Source: VXYK01 sp965221585 (GTDB lineage Bacteria; Actinomycetota; Acidimicrobiia; Acidimicrobiales; Aldehydirespiratoraceae). From it: a stretch of 64,000 bases of DNA. The notes under the pieces were generated by a model. That model did not search any database. It had not been told where the DNA came from and saw only the letters and a program-made list of their open reading frames with translations. Where the stretch lies: assembly GCA_965221585.1 (NCBI GenBank), contig OZ244898.1, positions 1,488,001 through 1,552,000 on the forward strand. The letters are read 5' to 3'. Shown here piece by piece: positions 1 through 7,745 of this stretch (position 1 is the first letter of the stretch; each line of letters starts with the position of its first letter). The position numbers and the translations under genes were made by a program.

Positions 1-516
1 TGGGGAGCGGGGCCGAGCGCCGAGATCCTGATCGAGCTGATCAGACGCAACGGCCCACTGGCTGACCCGGTGATGCGGCAACGCGCCGCGGCGCTGCACG
101 TGGAGGCCGAAGTTCTGCGCCTCAACCGTCTGCGCACGCTGAGCGCCCGAATCAACGCCAGAACCCCCGGCCCGGAAGCCTCTATCCAGAAGATCATGGG
201 TGACGAACACGGCCAGCATGTGTTGGAACTGGCCAAAGACCTCGCCGGAACCGAAGGCCTTTTGGAGGGATCCGGCCCCCAAGGTGAGATACCCGCGAGC
301 ATGCGCGGCGGTGCTACCGAGGTGAATTTCCCACAGCGCCAGATACCGGGAGTAGACCGAATCTGGCACTACGGGTTCCTCTTCTCGCCAGCGTTGACGC
401 TAGGTGGCGGAACCTTCGCTGTGCAGCGCAACATCATCGCGGAGATGGTCCTGGGCCTTCCTCGTGAACCGAACGTGGAAAGGGGCATGACCTGGGCGGA
501 GACGAGGCGAAAATGA
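1..516 (+). CDS. Acyl-CoA dehydrogenase, C-terminal fragment (cut by window start)
   Basis: The reading frame is open from base 1, so the start lies outside the window; 171 codons remain. The last third carries the family's C-terminal helix signature GGTFAVQRNIIAEMVLGLPR, the segment that closes over the flavin in acyl-CoA dehydrogenases. The family oxidises an acyl-CoA thioester to the 2-enoyl-CoA using FAD and passes electrons to ETF; a fused ETF is encoded at 21418-23232. Its stop overlaps the next start (ATGA), so it is the upstream member of a same-strand operon that also has an enoyl-CoA hydratase and an SDR. The substrate cannot be told from this fragment. Confidence 0.9.
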   Translation, partial: WGAGPSAEILIELIRRNGPLADPVMRQRAAALHVEAEVLRLNRLRTLSARINARTPGPEASIQKIMGDEHGQHVLELAKDLAGTEGLLEGSGPQGEIPASMRGGATEVNFPQRQIPGVDRIWHYGFLFSPALTLGGGTFAVQRNIIAEMVLGLPREPNVERGMTWAETRRK

Positions 517-1241
517 CGGCAGTCGAGACCCCCCTGAACGATCTCGAGCGTCGGGTCCGCCTCGTGCGCGGACCAATACCGAAGCTGTCCCGAGAACGCA
601 GCGAGATGCTCACACCCCGCCAGCGTGAGATCCTCGACGAACTGACGGAACTGGTGCAAGACGGTTTCAGCCATCTCACCATGGCGGATCTTGCCACGCA
701 GTTGAACTGCTCGCTGCGCACCCTCTACGGATTGGCCGATAGCCGTGGCCAGTTGGTTCTGATGGTCACGGACCGCAATCTCTGGAACATCGGCAGAGCG
801 GCCACCAAGGCACTCACCCAGCAGTCGTACCGGCCTCTTGAAGCCATCCGCGTCTACCTGCTGGCTGCCAACGTGGCGGTATCGCGCACCACGCCGGCCT
901 TCGCGCGCGACGTCAATGCGATCGTAGGCGGACCGGAACTGTTCGCTGCACACAACAACTATCTGGTTGACGTGACCCGCGAGCTGCTCGACATGGCTGT
1001 CGAGAGCGGCGAGATCGCCGCGGTCAACACCGCCGTCGTGGCCCGGGCACTGGCCGGTCTCGGCCGGCAGTTCAGCGAGCCCGAAGTGGTTGCCTCCTTG
1101 AGCGTTTCTCCCAAGGAGGCCGCCGACCAGGTACTGGACATTATTCTCAACGGTCTGGCCCTAGGTTCCGCGTCTGGCGGAGTCAGGTCCGAACCAGGAA
1201 CAAGATCAGAATCAGGACGGGAGGGTCATGCTGGTCTCTGA
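513..1241 (+). CDS. TetR-family transcriptional regulator
   Basis: A 242-aa protein with an N-terminal helix-turn-helix at about residues 35-80 (LTMADLATQLNCSLRTLYG, where the recognition helix ends in the typical LY-G pattern) followed by a variable helical ligand-binding half. TetR proteins usually repress their own operon until a small ligand binds. The ATG overlaps the stop of the acyl-CoA dehydrogenase by 4 bp, so it is translated within the operon it may control. The ligand is unknown. The C-terminal 20 residues are polar and low-complexity and may not be structured. Confidence 0.85.
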   Translation: MTAVETPLNDLERRVRLVRGPIPKLSRERSEMLTPRQREILDELTELVQDGFSHLTMADLATQLNCSLRTLYGLADSRGQLVLMVTDRNLWNIGRAATKALTQQSYRPLEAIRVYLLAANVAVSRTTPAFARDVNAIVGGPELFAAHNNYLVDVTRELLDMAVESGEIAAVNTAVVARALAGLGRQFSEPEVVASLSVSPKEAADQVLDIILNGLALGSASGGVRSEPGTRSESGREGHAGL

Positions 1242-2016
1242 GCTTCTCACTGATCTGGTCGCAGAACAGGCCGCTCTTGACGAGGTGCTCAGTGACCTCA
1301 CCGATCCACAATGGGCCATTCCCACTGCCAGTCCCCGTTGGGACGTCACCGACCAGGTCGCTCATCTCACCTACTTCGACCATGCCGCAGCAATCGCGAT
1401 CCGAGACCCGGACGGGTTCGCATTGGTGACGGAGGCGTTGTGGGACAGCGCGTCCAGCGGCGACCTCGGTGTCGATTCCCACACTCTCGATCCGGTACGG
1501 AACCTCCCGGTCGGCCAACGCCTGGACGCCTGGCGCGCGGGTCGAGCCGACCTCGAGTCTGCTGCGACCGAGTTGCGTGACGATGCAAGAGTGCCTTGGT
1601 ACGGACCTTCAATGGGTGCCAAGTCCTTCCTTACGGCACGCCTGATGGAATGCTGGGCGCACGGCCAAGACATTGTCGACGCGGTCGGCGGGACGCGCGT
1701 CGCCTCCGACCGTCTGCGCCACATCGCGCAACTCGGTTTCATCACCCGTGGCTGGGCCTATGCAAATCGGCAACTCGAGATGCCTCAGGCTGAGATCCGT
1801 CTTGACCTGGAGAGTCCATCGGGTGAGCGCTGGACTTGGGGGCCCACCGACAGCGAATGCAGTATCGTCGGCCCTGCGGAGGAGTTCTGTCTGGTCGTGA
1901 CCCAGCGGCGCAGCCTGAAAGACACGTCCCTGTCGGTTACGGGAGAGGCCGCGCAGGACTGGATGATGATCGCCCAGGTGTTCGCCGGCCCTCCGACCAC
2001 CGCAACGCAGCGTTAG
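1228..2016 (+). CDS. TIGR03084-type mycothiol-dependent maleylpyruvate isomerase-like protein
   Basis: 262 aa. The N-terminus (SPRWDVTDQVAHLTYFD, then the CWAHGQDIVDAVG segment near residue 145) is the DinB-like four-helix metal-binding fold of the actinobacterial TIGR03084/MDMPI group; the histidines in VAHL and WAHGQD are the expected metal ligands. Members act with, or are inferred to act with, mycothiol as thiol cofactor. ATG 1228 follows a GGGAGG ribosome site and overlaps the TetR gene by 14 bp. Its place beside an enoyl-CoA hydratase and a UGSC selenoprotein suggests thiol-dependent chemistry on the operon's substrate; that role is inference. Confidence 0.8.
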   Translation: MLVSELLTDLVAEQAALDEVLSDLTDPQWAIPTASPRWDVTDQVAHLTYFDHAAAIAIRDPDGFALVTEALWDSASSGDLGVDSHTLDPVRNLPVGQRLDAWRAGRADLESAATELRDDARVPWYGPSMGAKSFLTARLMECWAHGQDIVDAVGGTRVASDRLRHIAQLGFITRGWAYANRQLEMPQAEIRLDLESPSGERWTWGPTDSECSIVGPAEEFCLVVTQRRSLKDTSLSVTGEAAQDWMMIAQVFAGPPTTATQR

Positions 2017-2025
2017 GAGTTTGCG

Positions 2026-2850
2026 ATGAGCACTGCCGAATCGAACACAGCAGAGTCGAGCATTGTCGAGTCGACCAAGGAGCGGGGTGTGATGACGATC
2101 ACGCTCGCTGACGAGCAGAACCGCAACGTTCTCAGCAGCGACCTCATCGAGCAGTTGCTGTCTGCCATCGACGCGGCCGAGGCGGACCGAGACGTGCGCG
2201 TCATTGTCCTTACCAACCGGGGACGGGTCTTCTGCGCGGGCGCGGATCTCAAGGCTCCTTCTACGGGTCGTCGAGGCGTGCCGACTGCCGTCGATCTGTT
2301 CAGCCGTTTCGCCGAGTCACCCAAACCGTTCGTTGGACGGATCAACGGACACTGCGTTGCGGGCGGGATGGGCATCGCCGCGGCCATGGACATCTCCGTG
2401 GCCGTCGACACCGCCAAAATGGGGTTCACAGAGGTTCGCGTCGGGGTTGCTCCTGCCATGATCTCAGTGCTCTGCCTGCCGAAGATGCGCTCGGCGGAGG
2501 CGAGCGCGGCCTTCCTGCGTGGCAACCGTTTTCTGGCCCCCGAGGCCGCTCGAATGGGGATCATCAATGCCGCGGTGCCGGCTGACCAACTTGACGGGGA
2601 GGTGGAGGGGATCGTCTCGGACCTGATGCTCGGCGGACCCGAGGCTCTGGCCGCCTGCAAGGCGCTCACCCGGAGGGTTCCCTCGATGTCTCTTGAAGAG
2701 GCCTTCGAGTGGACGTCGCGACTGTCCGCTGAGCTGTTCTCGAGCGACGAGGCTCGCGAGGGCATGAGAGCCTTCGCCGAGAAAAGGCCGCCGTCGTGGG
2801 TTTCAGGCCCACCCGGCGGGTTGGGGCATACTGACAACGATGACCGCTGA
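2026..2850 (+). CDS. Enoyl-CoA hydratase/isomerase family protein
   Basis: 274 aa, a normal length for the crotonase fold. The oxyanion-hole motifs are visible as FCAGADLK (about residue 72) and GHCVAGGMGIAAAMDI (about residue 107). At the usual catalytic Glu positions the sequence reads GFTEVRVGVAPAM, giving one clear acidic residue, so hydratase versus isomerase activity is not decided. The family hydrates a 2-enoyl-CoA, the product of the acyl-CoA dehydrogenase two genes upstream. A TAGGAG ribosome site lies 8 bases before ATG 2026. The 3' end overlaps the next gene by 11 bp. Confidence 0.88.
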   Translation: MSTAESNTAESSIVESTKERGVMTITLADEQNRNVLSSDLIEQLLSAIDAAEADRDVRVIVLTNRGRVFCAGADLKAPSTGRRGVPTAVDLFSRFAESPKPFVGRINGHCVAGGMGIAAAMDISVAVDTAKMGFTEVRVGVAPAMISVLCLPKMRSAEASAAFLRGNRFLAPEAARMGIINAAVPADQLDGEVEGIVSDLMLGGPEALAACKALTRRVPSMSLEEAFEWTSRLSAELFSSDEAREGMRAFAEKRPPSWVSGPPGGLGHTDNDDR

Positions 2851-3877
2851 CGCCCCGACGATGCTGGAACTGGTCGATGACGACCCCGCGGCGCTCACGG
2901 CGTTGTACCAACAGCACGGTTGGGGCGACGGGTTGCCCATGGTTCCGCCCACACAGCAGCGTGTTGATGAGATGTTGGCAGGAACGGACCCTGACGAGGT
3001 CATTGCGGTGCTTCCGCCCCGTTCGGGGATTGCCACGCGTCATGTGATCGCGGTCAACGCGGTCCTCGCCGGTTGTGAACCGCGCCATTTGCCGGTGCTG
3101 GTCGCCGCGGTCGGGGCTCTGGCGGCTCCTGAACTCAACCTCGTCGGTATTAACGCCACGACCCATTGCGTTGCCCCGCTGCTGATCGTGCATGGCGAGG
3201 CGGCCAAGACCGGCGGCTACAACTCGGGTCTCGGAGCTTTCGGTCCGGGGAATCGGGCCAACGCCACCACCGGCCGTGCGGTCCGGCTGATTCTGATGCA
3301 TGTCTGCGGTGCCCGGCCCGGGCCCGGTGACGCCTCGACTCAAGGGGGGCCGGCCAAGTACTCCTACTGTGTGGCGGAGAACGCATCGCAGTCTCCGTGG
3401 GGCGGGTACGCCCCCAGCGTCGGAGTCCATGCCGCGTCGGCGGTCACGCTCCATTGCGGCGAGGCACCTCACAACGTGCACGACATGGAATCCTCGGAAC
3501 CCGCGCCGATCCTCGACAAGGTCGCCTCGGCGATGACCTCGCTCGGCCAGAACAACGCTCCGATCAGCAGCGGAGAGTATTTCGTGGCTCTGTGCCCTGA
3601 ACACGCCGCGGTATGTGCGGGCGCGGGCTGGACCCGCGCCCATATTGCCTCCTATCTGTTCAACCGGGCCACGCTGCCCGTTGCGGAGTTGCGCCGGGCG
3701 TTCGATCTGCGGGCCTGGGCACCGTGGCAGCAGACGCTGGCAGACGATGATCGGATGTCGATGACCGAACACCCGGACAACATCCGGATCGTGGTGGTCG
3801 GAGGCGCGGGAAAACACAGTTCAGTAATTCCCAGTTGGGGTATGACCAAGAGCGTCACCGTCGCGGTGGACGCATAA
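2840..3877 (+). CDS. Uncharacterised protein paired with the UGSC selenoprotein
   Basis: 345 aa; I cannot assign a known enzyme family. The N-terminus carries a GWGDGLPMVPPT motif (about residues 27-38). Several Cys/His positions look functional: TTHCVAPL, MHVCGARPG, YCVAENASQSPWGG, LHCGEAPHN and CPEHAAVC. There is no signal peptide or obvious membrane segment, so it is probably cytoplasmic. It overlaps the enoyl-CoA hydratase by 11 bp and lies 13 bp before the UGSC gene, so the two are very likely co-expressed and may form one functional unit, perhaps as catalytic partners. That partnership is an inference from adjacency and from the cysteine content. Confidence 0.75.
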   Translation: MTADAPTMLELVDDDPAALTALYQQHGWGDGLPMVPPTQQRVDEMLAGTDPDEVIAVLPPRSGIATRHVIAVNAVLAGCEPRHLPVLVAAVGALAAPELNLVGINATTHCVAPLLIVHGEAAKTGGYNSGLGAFGPGNRANATTGRAVRLILMHVCGARPGPGDASTQGGPAKYSYCVAENASQSPWGGYAPSVGVHAASAVTLHCGEAPHNVHDMESSEPAPILDKVASAMTSLGQNNAPISSGEYFVALCPEHAAVCAGAGWTRAHIASYLFNRATLPVAELRRAFDLRAWAPWQQTLADDDRMSMTEHPDNIRIVVVGGAGKHSSVIPSWGMTKSVTVAVDA

Positions 3878-3890
3878 CAGGAGAGCACTC

Positions 3891-4406
3891 ATGAAGGTAT
3901 TCGCACCCGACGGCGCAGTAGGTTCACCGGCGGTTTCACCCGCACCGTCACTGCCGGTGCTGACCGGAAGACGCATCGGGATTCTCGACAACACCAAACC
4001 GAACGCCGGCGCGCTCCTCATGGGACTGGCACAGCGCATCATTGGCCGTACCGGTGCCGAGCTGAGCCTGGTCGAGACCAAGAACGCCGCTTTGGCCGCA
4101 CCCGACGAGGTGATCGCTCGCCTGGAATCGGAAGTCGAGGTGGTCCTGACCGGCTCAGCTGATTGAGGCAGCTGCACGTCGTGGAGTGTCCACGACACAG
4201 TCCGTCTGGAGTCGTCGGGCGTTCCCACAGTTGTCGTGACGACCAGTGAGTTCCGGACCCTTACCGAGGAGGTCGCAGCGAATCTGGGTATGGGAGACGC
4301 TCGGGTCGTTGAGGTCGCGCACCCGCTCGGTGGAGTCGATGCTGCCGCCGTGGCCCAACGGGCCGACAGTGTGGTCGAGGAAACGATCCGAATGTTGACC
4401 CAATGA
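3891..4406 (+). CDS. UGSC-family selenoprotein, selenocysteine encoded by in-frame TGA at 4164-4166
   Basis: Read to the first TGA this gives 91 residues that end abruptly at ...VLTGSAD. Continuing the same frame gives 80 more codons to a TGA at 4404-4406, starting GSCTSWSVHDTVRL and continuing through GVPTVVVTTSEF. The result is a 171-aa protein with the family-defining U-G-S-C motif at residues 92-95 (Sec92, Cys95). This matches the UGSC (seleno)protein family, in which Cys can replace Sec. The N-terminal stretch IGILDNTKPNAG is also typical. A hairpin directly downstream (4178-4196) fits a bacterial SECIS. AGGAGAG precedes ATG 3891. The U-x-x-C arrangement suggests a redox or thiol role; the substrate is unknown. 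Standard gene calling would truncate this gene. Confidence 0.93.
4164..4196 (+). promoter_or_regulatory. Putative bacterial SECIS element
   Basis: Immediately after the recoded TGA (4164-4166) there is a perfect 7-bp stem, GTCGTGG (4178-4184) with CCACGAC (4190-4196), closed by the 5-base loop AGTGT. Counting the T of TGA as 1, the loop has G at 23 and T at 24. These are the positions of the two loop bases known to be needed for SelB binding in the E. coli fdhF SECIS. The bulged U17 of fdhF is not reproduced. Function is inferred from geometry. Confidence 0.75.
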
Positions 4407-4440
4407 ACGCGTTGACCCTATTGAACACAGTGGGCGTGTC

Positions 4441-5238
4441 ATGAGTATCACGATCGATCACTCGGGCAAGGTCGCACTGGTCACCGGGGCCGGTGCGGGA
4501 ATCGGGCGCGAGACGGCCTTATGGCTCGCTCGTAGCGGAGCGACCGTGGCCGTGAACGATATACGTCCGAGCCACGCGGATGCGGTGGTCGCCGAGATCG
4601 ATGCGGCAGGCGGTGAGGGTCACGCCTTCGTCGCCGACTGTCGGGACGACGACGCCGTCGACGCCATGGTCGATGCGATCGTCGACCGACTCGGCGGGCT
4701 TCAGATCGCAGTGAACAACATCGGTATGCTGCCACCTGGTCGAAGGCTCGAGCCGTTCGCTAACTACCGCGGCGAGGACTGGCGGGACATCCTTGACCAG
4801 AATCTGGTGCTCGCGGCTCTCTGCGGCCGTGCGGAGGCTTCGGCAATGCTCGCTTCGGGCGATCCTGGTGTGATCCTGTTCGTCAGCTCTGGAGAGACGA
4901 CCCGCCCCTCGCCCTACAACAGCATCTACGCGGCGGCCAAGGCAGCCCTGAACCACCTGGTGACGTCCATGGCCGTGGAACTGGGTCCAGCGGGGATCCG
5001 CGTCCTGGCGATCGCCCCGGGCACCACGCTCACCGAGACCGTTGCTGCCGCGTTCAGCGAAGAGCACGTCGAGGCGATCGTGTCCTCAACGCCGCTGAAG
5101 CGGATGGTCGAACACGACGAGCTCGCCCGATTGACTACCTTCCTGGCCAGCGACCTTGCCCGTTGCATCACCGGTCAGTTCATCCTCGCCGATGCCGGAG
5201 CATTCCTGTCACGCACCCGACCCGCCCTCGACGCCTGA
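4441..5238 (+). CDS. Short-chain dehydrogenase/reductase
   Basis: 265 aa, classical SDR. It has the NAD(P) glycine motif TGAGAGIG near residue 15, NNIG in place of NNAG near residue 94, a catalytic Ser in FVSSGE, and the Tyr163/Lys167 pair in IYAAAK. The acidic residue after the second strand (VAVNDI) favours NAD(H). It lies 34 bp after the selenoprotein on the same strand and is the last gene of the operon. It could oxidise the 3-hydroxyacyl product made by the enoyl-CoA hydratase, but the substrate is not visible from sequence. It converges on the hydrolase gene that ends at 5257. Confidence 0.9.
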   Translation: MSITIDHSGKVALVTGAGAGIGRETALWLARSGATVAVNDIRPSHADAVVAEIDAAGGEGHAFVADCRDDDAVDAMVDAIVDRLGGLQIAVNNIGMLPPGRRLEPFANYRGEDWRDILDQNLVLAALCGRAEASAMLASGDPGVILFVSSGETTRPSPYNSIYAAAKAALNHLVTSMAVELGPAGIRVLAIAPGTTLTETVAAAFSEEHVEAIVSSTPLKRMVEHDELARLTTFLASDLARCITGQFILADAGAFLSRTRPALDA

Positions 5239-5256
5239 CCAACAACGAGACGCTGT

Positions 5257-6117
5257 TCAGGGGGTTCGATAGTCGCTGACTCTCACGCAGCGGTTGGTCA
5301 TGGTGCCGATGCCCTCGATCTCCGAGGTGATCACATCGGTGTCACGCAGCATCTTTCCTTGGGCCCAACCGACACCCTCGGGCGTACCGGTGAAAAGCAG
5401 GTCTCCAGTGGTCAACGTGGTGATCTGGGAGAGGTACGAGACGAGAGTCGGAATATCGAAGATCAGGTTCCGGGTGGTGCTGTCCTGGCGCAGTTCGTCA
5501 TTGATCCTGGTGCTGAGCCGAAGGTTGCTCGGATCGCCAACGAGGTCGCTTGACACCACGTACGGCCCGATCGGCCCGAAAGTGTCGAAGGACTTGCCAA
5601 GGTCGAAATGGGGAGTCGATCCTGCGAACTGCAACCGGCGGTCGGAGATGTCCTGTCCCACCGTGAATCCCGCGATGCGCTCCCAGACGTCCTGTCGGGG
5701 GATATCCCTGCCGCCAGCTCCGATCACGACCACCAACTCGACCTCGTAGTCGACGTAGTCGCTCCTCATTTCGACATCGGCTCTAGGACCCGTGATGCAG
5801 GATGGGAACTTGGTGAACACCAGAGGGGTGTCGGGCGGCTCCCTGTCTGCCTCGGCCGCATGATCGGCGTAGTTCAGGCCGATCCCGAAACAGTTGCGGG
5901 GCCGGGGTACTGGAGCATCCAGAGCCACCTCCGACAGGGATCCGCTGGGTTCTAGATCCGGAACCGTCTGTTGCAACTCTGAGAGGTCTTCAGCACGCCT
6001 GAGCGTAAACATCGGATCCGAGGGCAGTTCGCCGGAACTGGCCGTGCTGACGTCGTAGTACATTTCTCCGTCGACTAGCGCTGCACGACCGGCAATGCTT
6101 GCCATTCGAAATCCCAT
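5257..6117 (-). CDS. Fumarylacetoacetate hydrolase family protein
   Basis: 286 aa. The C-terminal two thirds is the FAH fold: the GIGLNYADHAAE entry motif (about residue 78), a metal-binding Asp/Glu set including DYEVELVVVIG, and the late LLFTGTPEGVGW signature. These enzymes hydrolyse or decarboxylate acylpyruvates and related 2-oxo acids with Mg or Mn. Starts at ATG 6117 or 6105 are both possible; a weak AAGGA precedes 6117. It is the third gene in a same-strand set with an aldolase-type enzyme and a TetR regulator, which suits a sugar-acid or aromatic side pathway. The exact substrate is unresolved. Confidence 0.88.
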   Translation of the reverse strand: MGFRMASIAGRAALVDGEMYYDVSTASSGELPSDPMFTLRRAEDLSELQQTVPDLEPSGSLSEVALDAPVPRPRNCFGIGLNYADHAAEADREPPDTPLVFTKFPSCITGPRADVEMRSDYVDYEVELVVVIGAGGRDIPRQDVWERIAGFTVGQDISDRRLQFAGSTPHFDLGKSFDTFGPIGPYVVSSDLVGDPSNLRLSTRINDELRQDSTTRNLIFDIPTLVSYLSQITTLTTGDLLFTGTPEGVGWAQGKMLRDTDVITSEIEGIGTMTNRCVRVSDYRTP

Positions 6118-6209
6118 GAGTGTCCTTGAGGTAGTGGTGAGCGTTCTGAGATGAACGTCGTGTTTGCAGTGATCGAGAATGTTAACGGCACCGCGTAGCG
6201 AAGGTCCTG

Positions 6210-6806
6210 CTAGGCGTCGGCGCGGACCTCTCCGTCCAGGGTGAGCTCTTCGCAGTGCCTGAGCCCCCGTTCGAGTGCTTCGTCGTCCTGCCAGCGGGCC
6301 CAGTTGAGCCAGAGTCCGTTGGAACCGGCGATCAGGTCTTGCACCCGGTCCGCGACAACGGTCTCGGGCAGTTCCGGTCGGGCTGCGCTCACGAGCTCTC
6401 GAAAACGCGACGAGTAGCGATCGTAGAACTCCGCGTCGAGTTCAGCCACTCCCTCTTCGGTGAGGGCCAGCGCCCACAGTGCGATCCGCAGCGCGAGGTA
6501 GCTGCCGTTGAGGAACTCGTCGATGAAGGCCCCTCGCAGGAACGCCCGGAATTGCTCTGCAGGGTCCTGGTGTTGTTCAGCGGCACTGGCGCAGGCGTCG
6601 AACAACCGGTCGGTTGCTCTTTTGAACACCGCCAGGATGAGCGTCTGCTTGTCATCGAAGTGATAGCTGAGCAGACCGACTGAAACGTCGGCTTCCCTGG
6701 CCACGGTTCGCATACTGGCTCCGCCGATCCCTTCGCGCAGGATCACCGATCCGACCGCGTCAAGAATCTGTTCCTGCGTCTCTGAGCGGTTCACGCGCTC
6801 GTCCAT
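6210..6806 (-). CDS. TetR-family transcriptional regulator (BetI-like)
   Basis: 198 aa. The N-terminal HTH is clear: GGASMRTVAREADVSVGLL followed by SYHFDDKQTLI, the YHF-K pattern of TetR recognition helices. The C-terminal half resembles the BetI/TetR_C type, with ALRIALWALALTEEG. It sits between the aldolase-type gene and the FAH gene on the same strand. An imperfect 18-bp palindrome at 6846-6863, about 40 bases before its start, is a plausible autoregulatory operator. The ligand is unknown. Confidence 0.88.
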   Translation of the reverse strand: MDERVNRSETQEQILDAVGSVILREGIGGASMRTVAREADVSVGLLSYHFDDKQTLILAVFKRATDRLFDACASAAEQHQDPAEQFRAFLRGAFIDEFLNGSYLALRIALWALALTEEGVAELDAEFYDRYSSRFRELVSAARPELPETVVADRVQDLIAGSNGLWLNWARWQDDEALERGLRHCEELTLDGEVRADA

Positions 6807-6845
6807 GTGTTCCCTCTCGCGTGGAGTCCCGGGCCAGGTCAGCCT

Positions 6846-6863
6846 ACTGGACGAACGTTCAGT
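6846..6863. promoter_or_regulatory. Candidate TetR operator
   Basis: ACTGGACGAACGTTCAGT is an 18-bp near-palindrome with one mismatched pair, 40 bp upstream of the TetR gene that starts at 6806 and between it and the end of the aldolase-type gene. GGAC/GTTC half-sites are common in TetR operators. The assignment rests on symmetry and position. Confidence 0.45.
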
Positions 6864-6885
6864 CTGCGGTGTGCTGCAACGGCTG

Positions 6886-7698
6886 TCAGTTGAGGAATTC
6901 GGGTTCTGTGCGCATCAGCTCATCGCGCCAGGGCTGGAACTGGAACCACCCAGCCAAGTCCGAGCCCTGCTGGCGGTAACCCTCTATGCAGAGGTGCTCG
7001 GGGATCTCAATGGGATCACCTGCAGCTTGCGCGACCAACTGGCTCTGGCAACAACGTTCGAGCGCAACGAACCACCAGACCGCCGCGTCCACGCTGCCGC
7101 CACAGGTAATGAGGCCGTGATTCTGATGAATGAGGGCTTTCTTGTCACCGAGCGCTGCTGCCATCTGGCGGCCGGTCTCGATGTCGAGCACCACCGCGCC
7201 GCTGCCCGCGTCGCACAGCGCCACATCGTTGTAGAACATGGTGGAGTCCTGGCTGATCATCTTGAGGGGTTGACCGAGTGTCGAGAAGGTCTTGCCGTAC
7301 ATCGAGTGGGAGTGCGCGGCTGCAATCACGTCGGGCCGCGCCGCGTGGATCTGTGAGTGGATGGCGAACGCCGCGGTGTTCACCGGGCGGTCGCCCTCAA
7401 CCACATCGCCCTGGTCGTTGACGAGGATCAGGTCCGAGACGGTCATGTACTTGAAGTTCTGTCCGAAGGGGTTGACCCAGAAGTGGTCCAGGTGTTCGGG
7501 GTCTCGCACTGTCACATGACCCGCTACACCCTCGGCGAGGTGCAGCCGACCCATGACTCTCAACCCGGCGGCAAGAGACTCCTTGCGCTGTCGCCGTTCG
7601 GTCTCGAAGTCTTCGGAGGTAGAAGGAAGGTCCAACGAGAACTCTTCTTGAACACGAGCAAGTTCCTCGAGGTCGCGTTCTTCTCGTGTGTCTGTCAT
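6886..7698 (-). CDS. Class II aldolase/adducin family protein
   Basis: 270 aa from ATG 7698, chosen because GGGGAGA lies 5 bases upstream; an earlier in-frame start would add 77 residues of arginine-rich non-family sequence. The zinc-binding histidines are in AAAHSHSMYGK (about residue 125) and HQNHGLITCGG (about residue 190), and HVTVRDPEH is the conserved N-terminal segment. The family performs retro-aldol cleavage or decarboxylation of hydroxy-keto substrates, and many members such as this are uncharacterised. It is the first gene of a three-gene minus-strand set with TetR and FAH. Confidence 0.88.
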   Translation of the reverse strand: MTDTREERDLEELARVQEEFSLDLPSTSEDFETERRQRKESLAAGLRVMGRLHLAEGVAGHVTVRDPEHLDHFWVNPFGQNFKYMTVSDLILVNDQGDVVEGDRPVNTAAFAIHSQIHAARPDVIAAAHSHSMYGKTFSTLGQPLKMISQDSTMFYNDVALCDAGSGAVVLDIETGRQMAAALGDKKALIHQNHGLITCGGSVDAAVWWFVALERCCQSQLVAQAAGDPIEIPEHLCIEGYRQQGSDLAGWFQFQPWRDELMRTEPEFLN

Positions 7699-7745
7699 GG
7701 TCGTCTCCCCGCAATTCCAATCGCAAGAGGGTCTAAGGTGAGCAG

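Noticed and set aside
2666..3817. Minus-strand open frame of 383 codons opposite the 345-aa protein
   Set aside because: Arg-rich composition, no motifs, and it crosses two overlapping plus-strand genes of an operon.
4164..4166. TGA as a true stop, making a 91-residue protein or a pseudogene
   Set aside because: The frame continues for 80 sensible codons with the UGSC family sequence and a correctly placed stem-loop; truncation would remove the family-defining motif.
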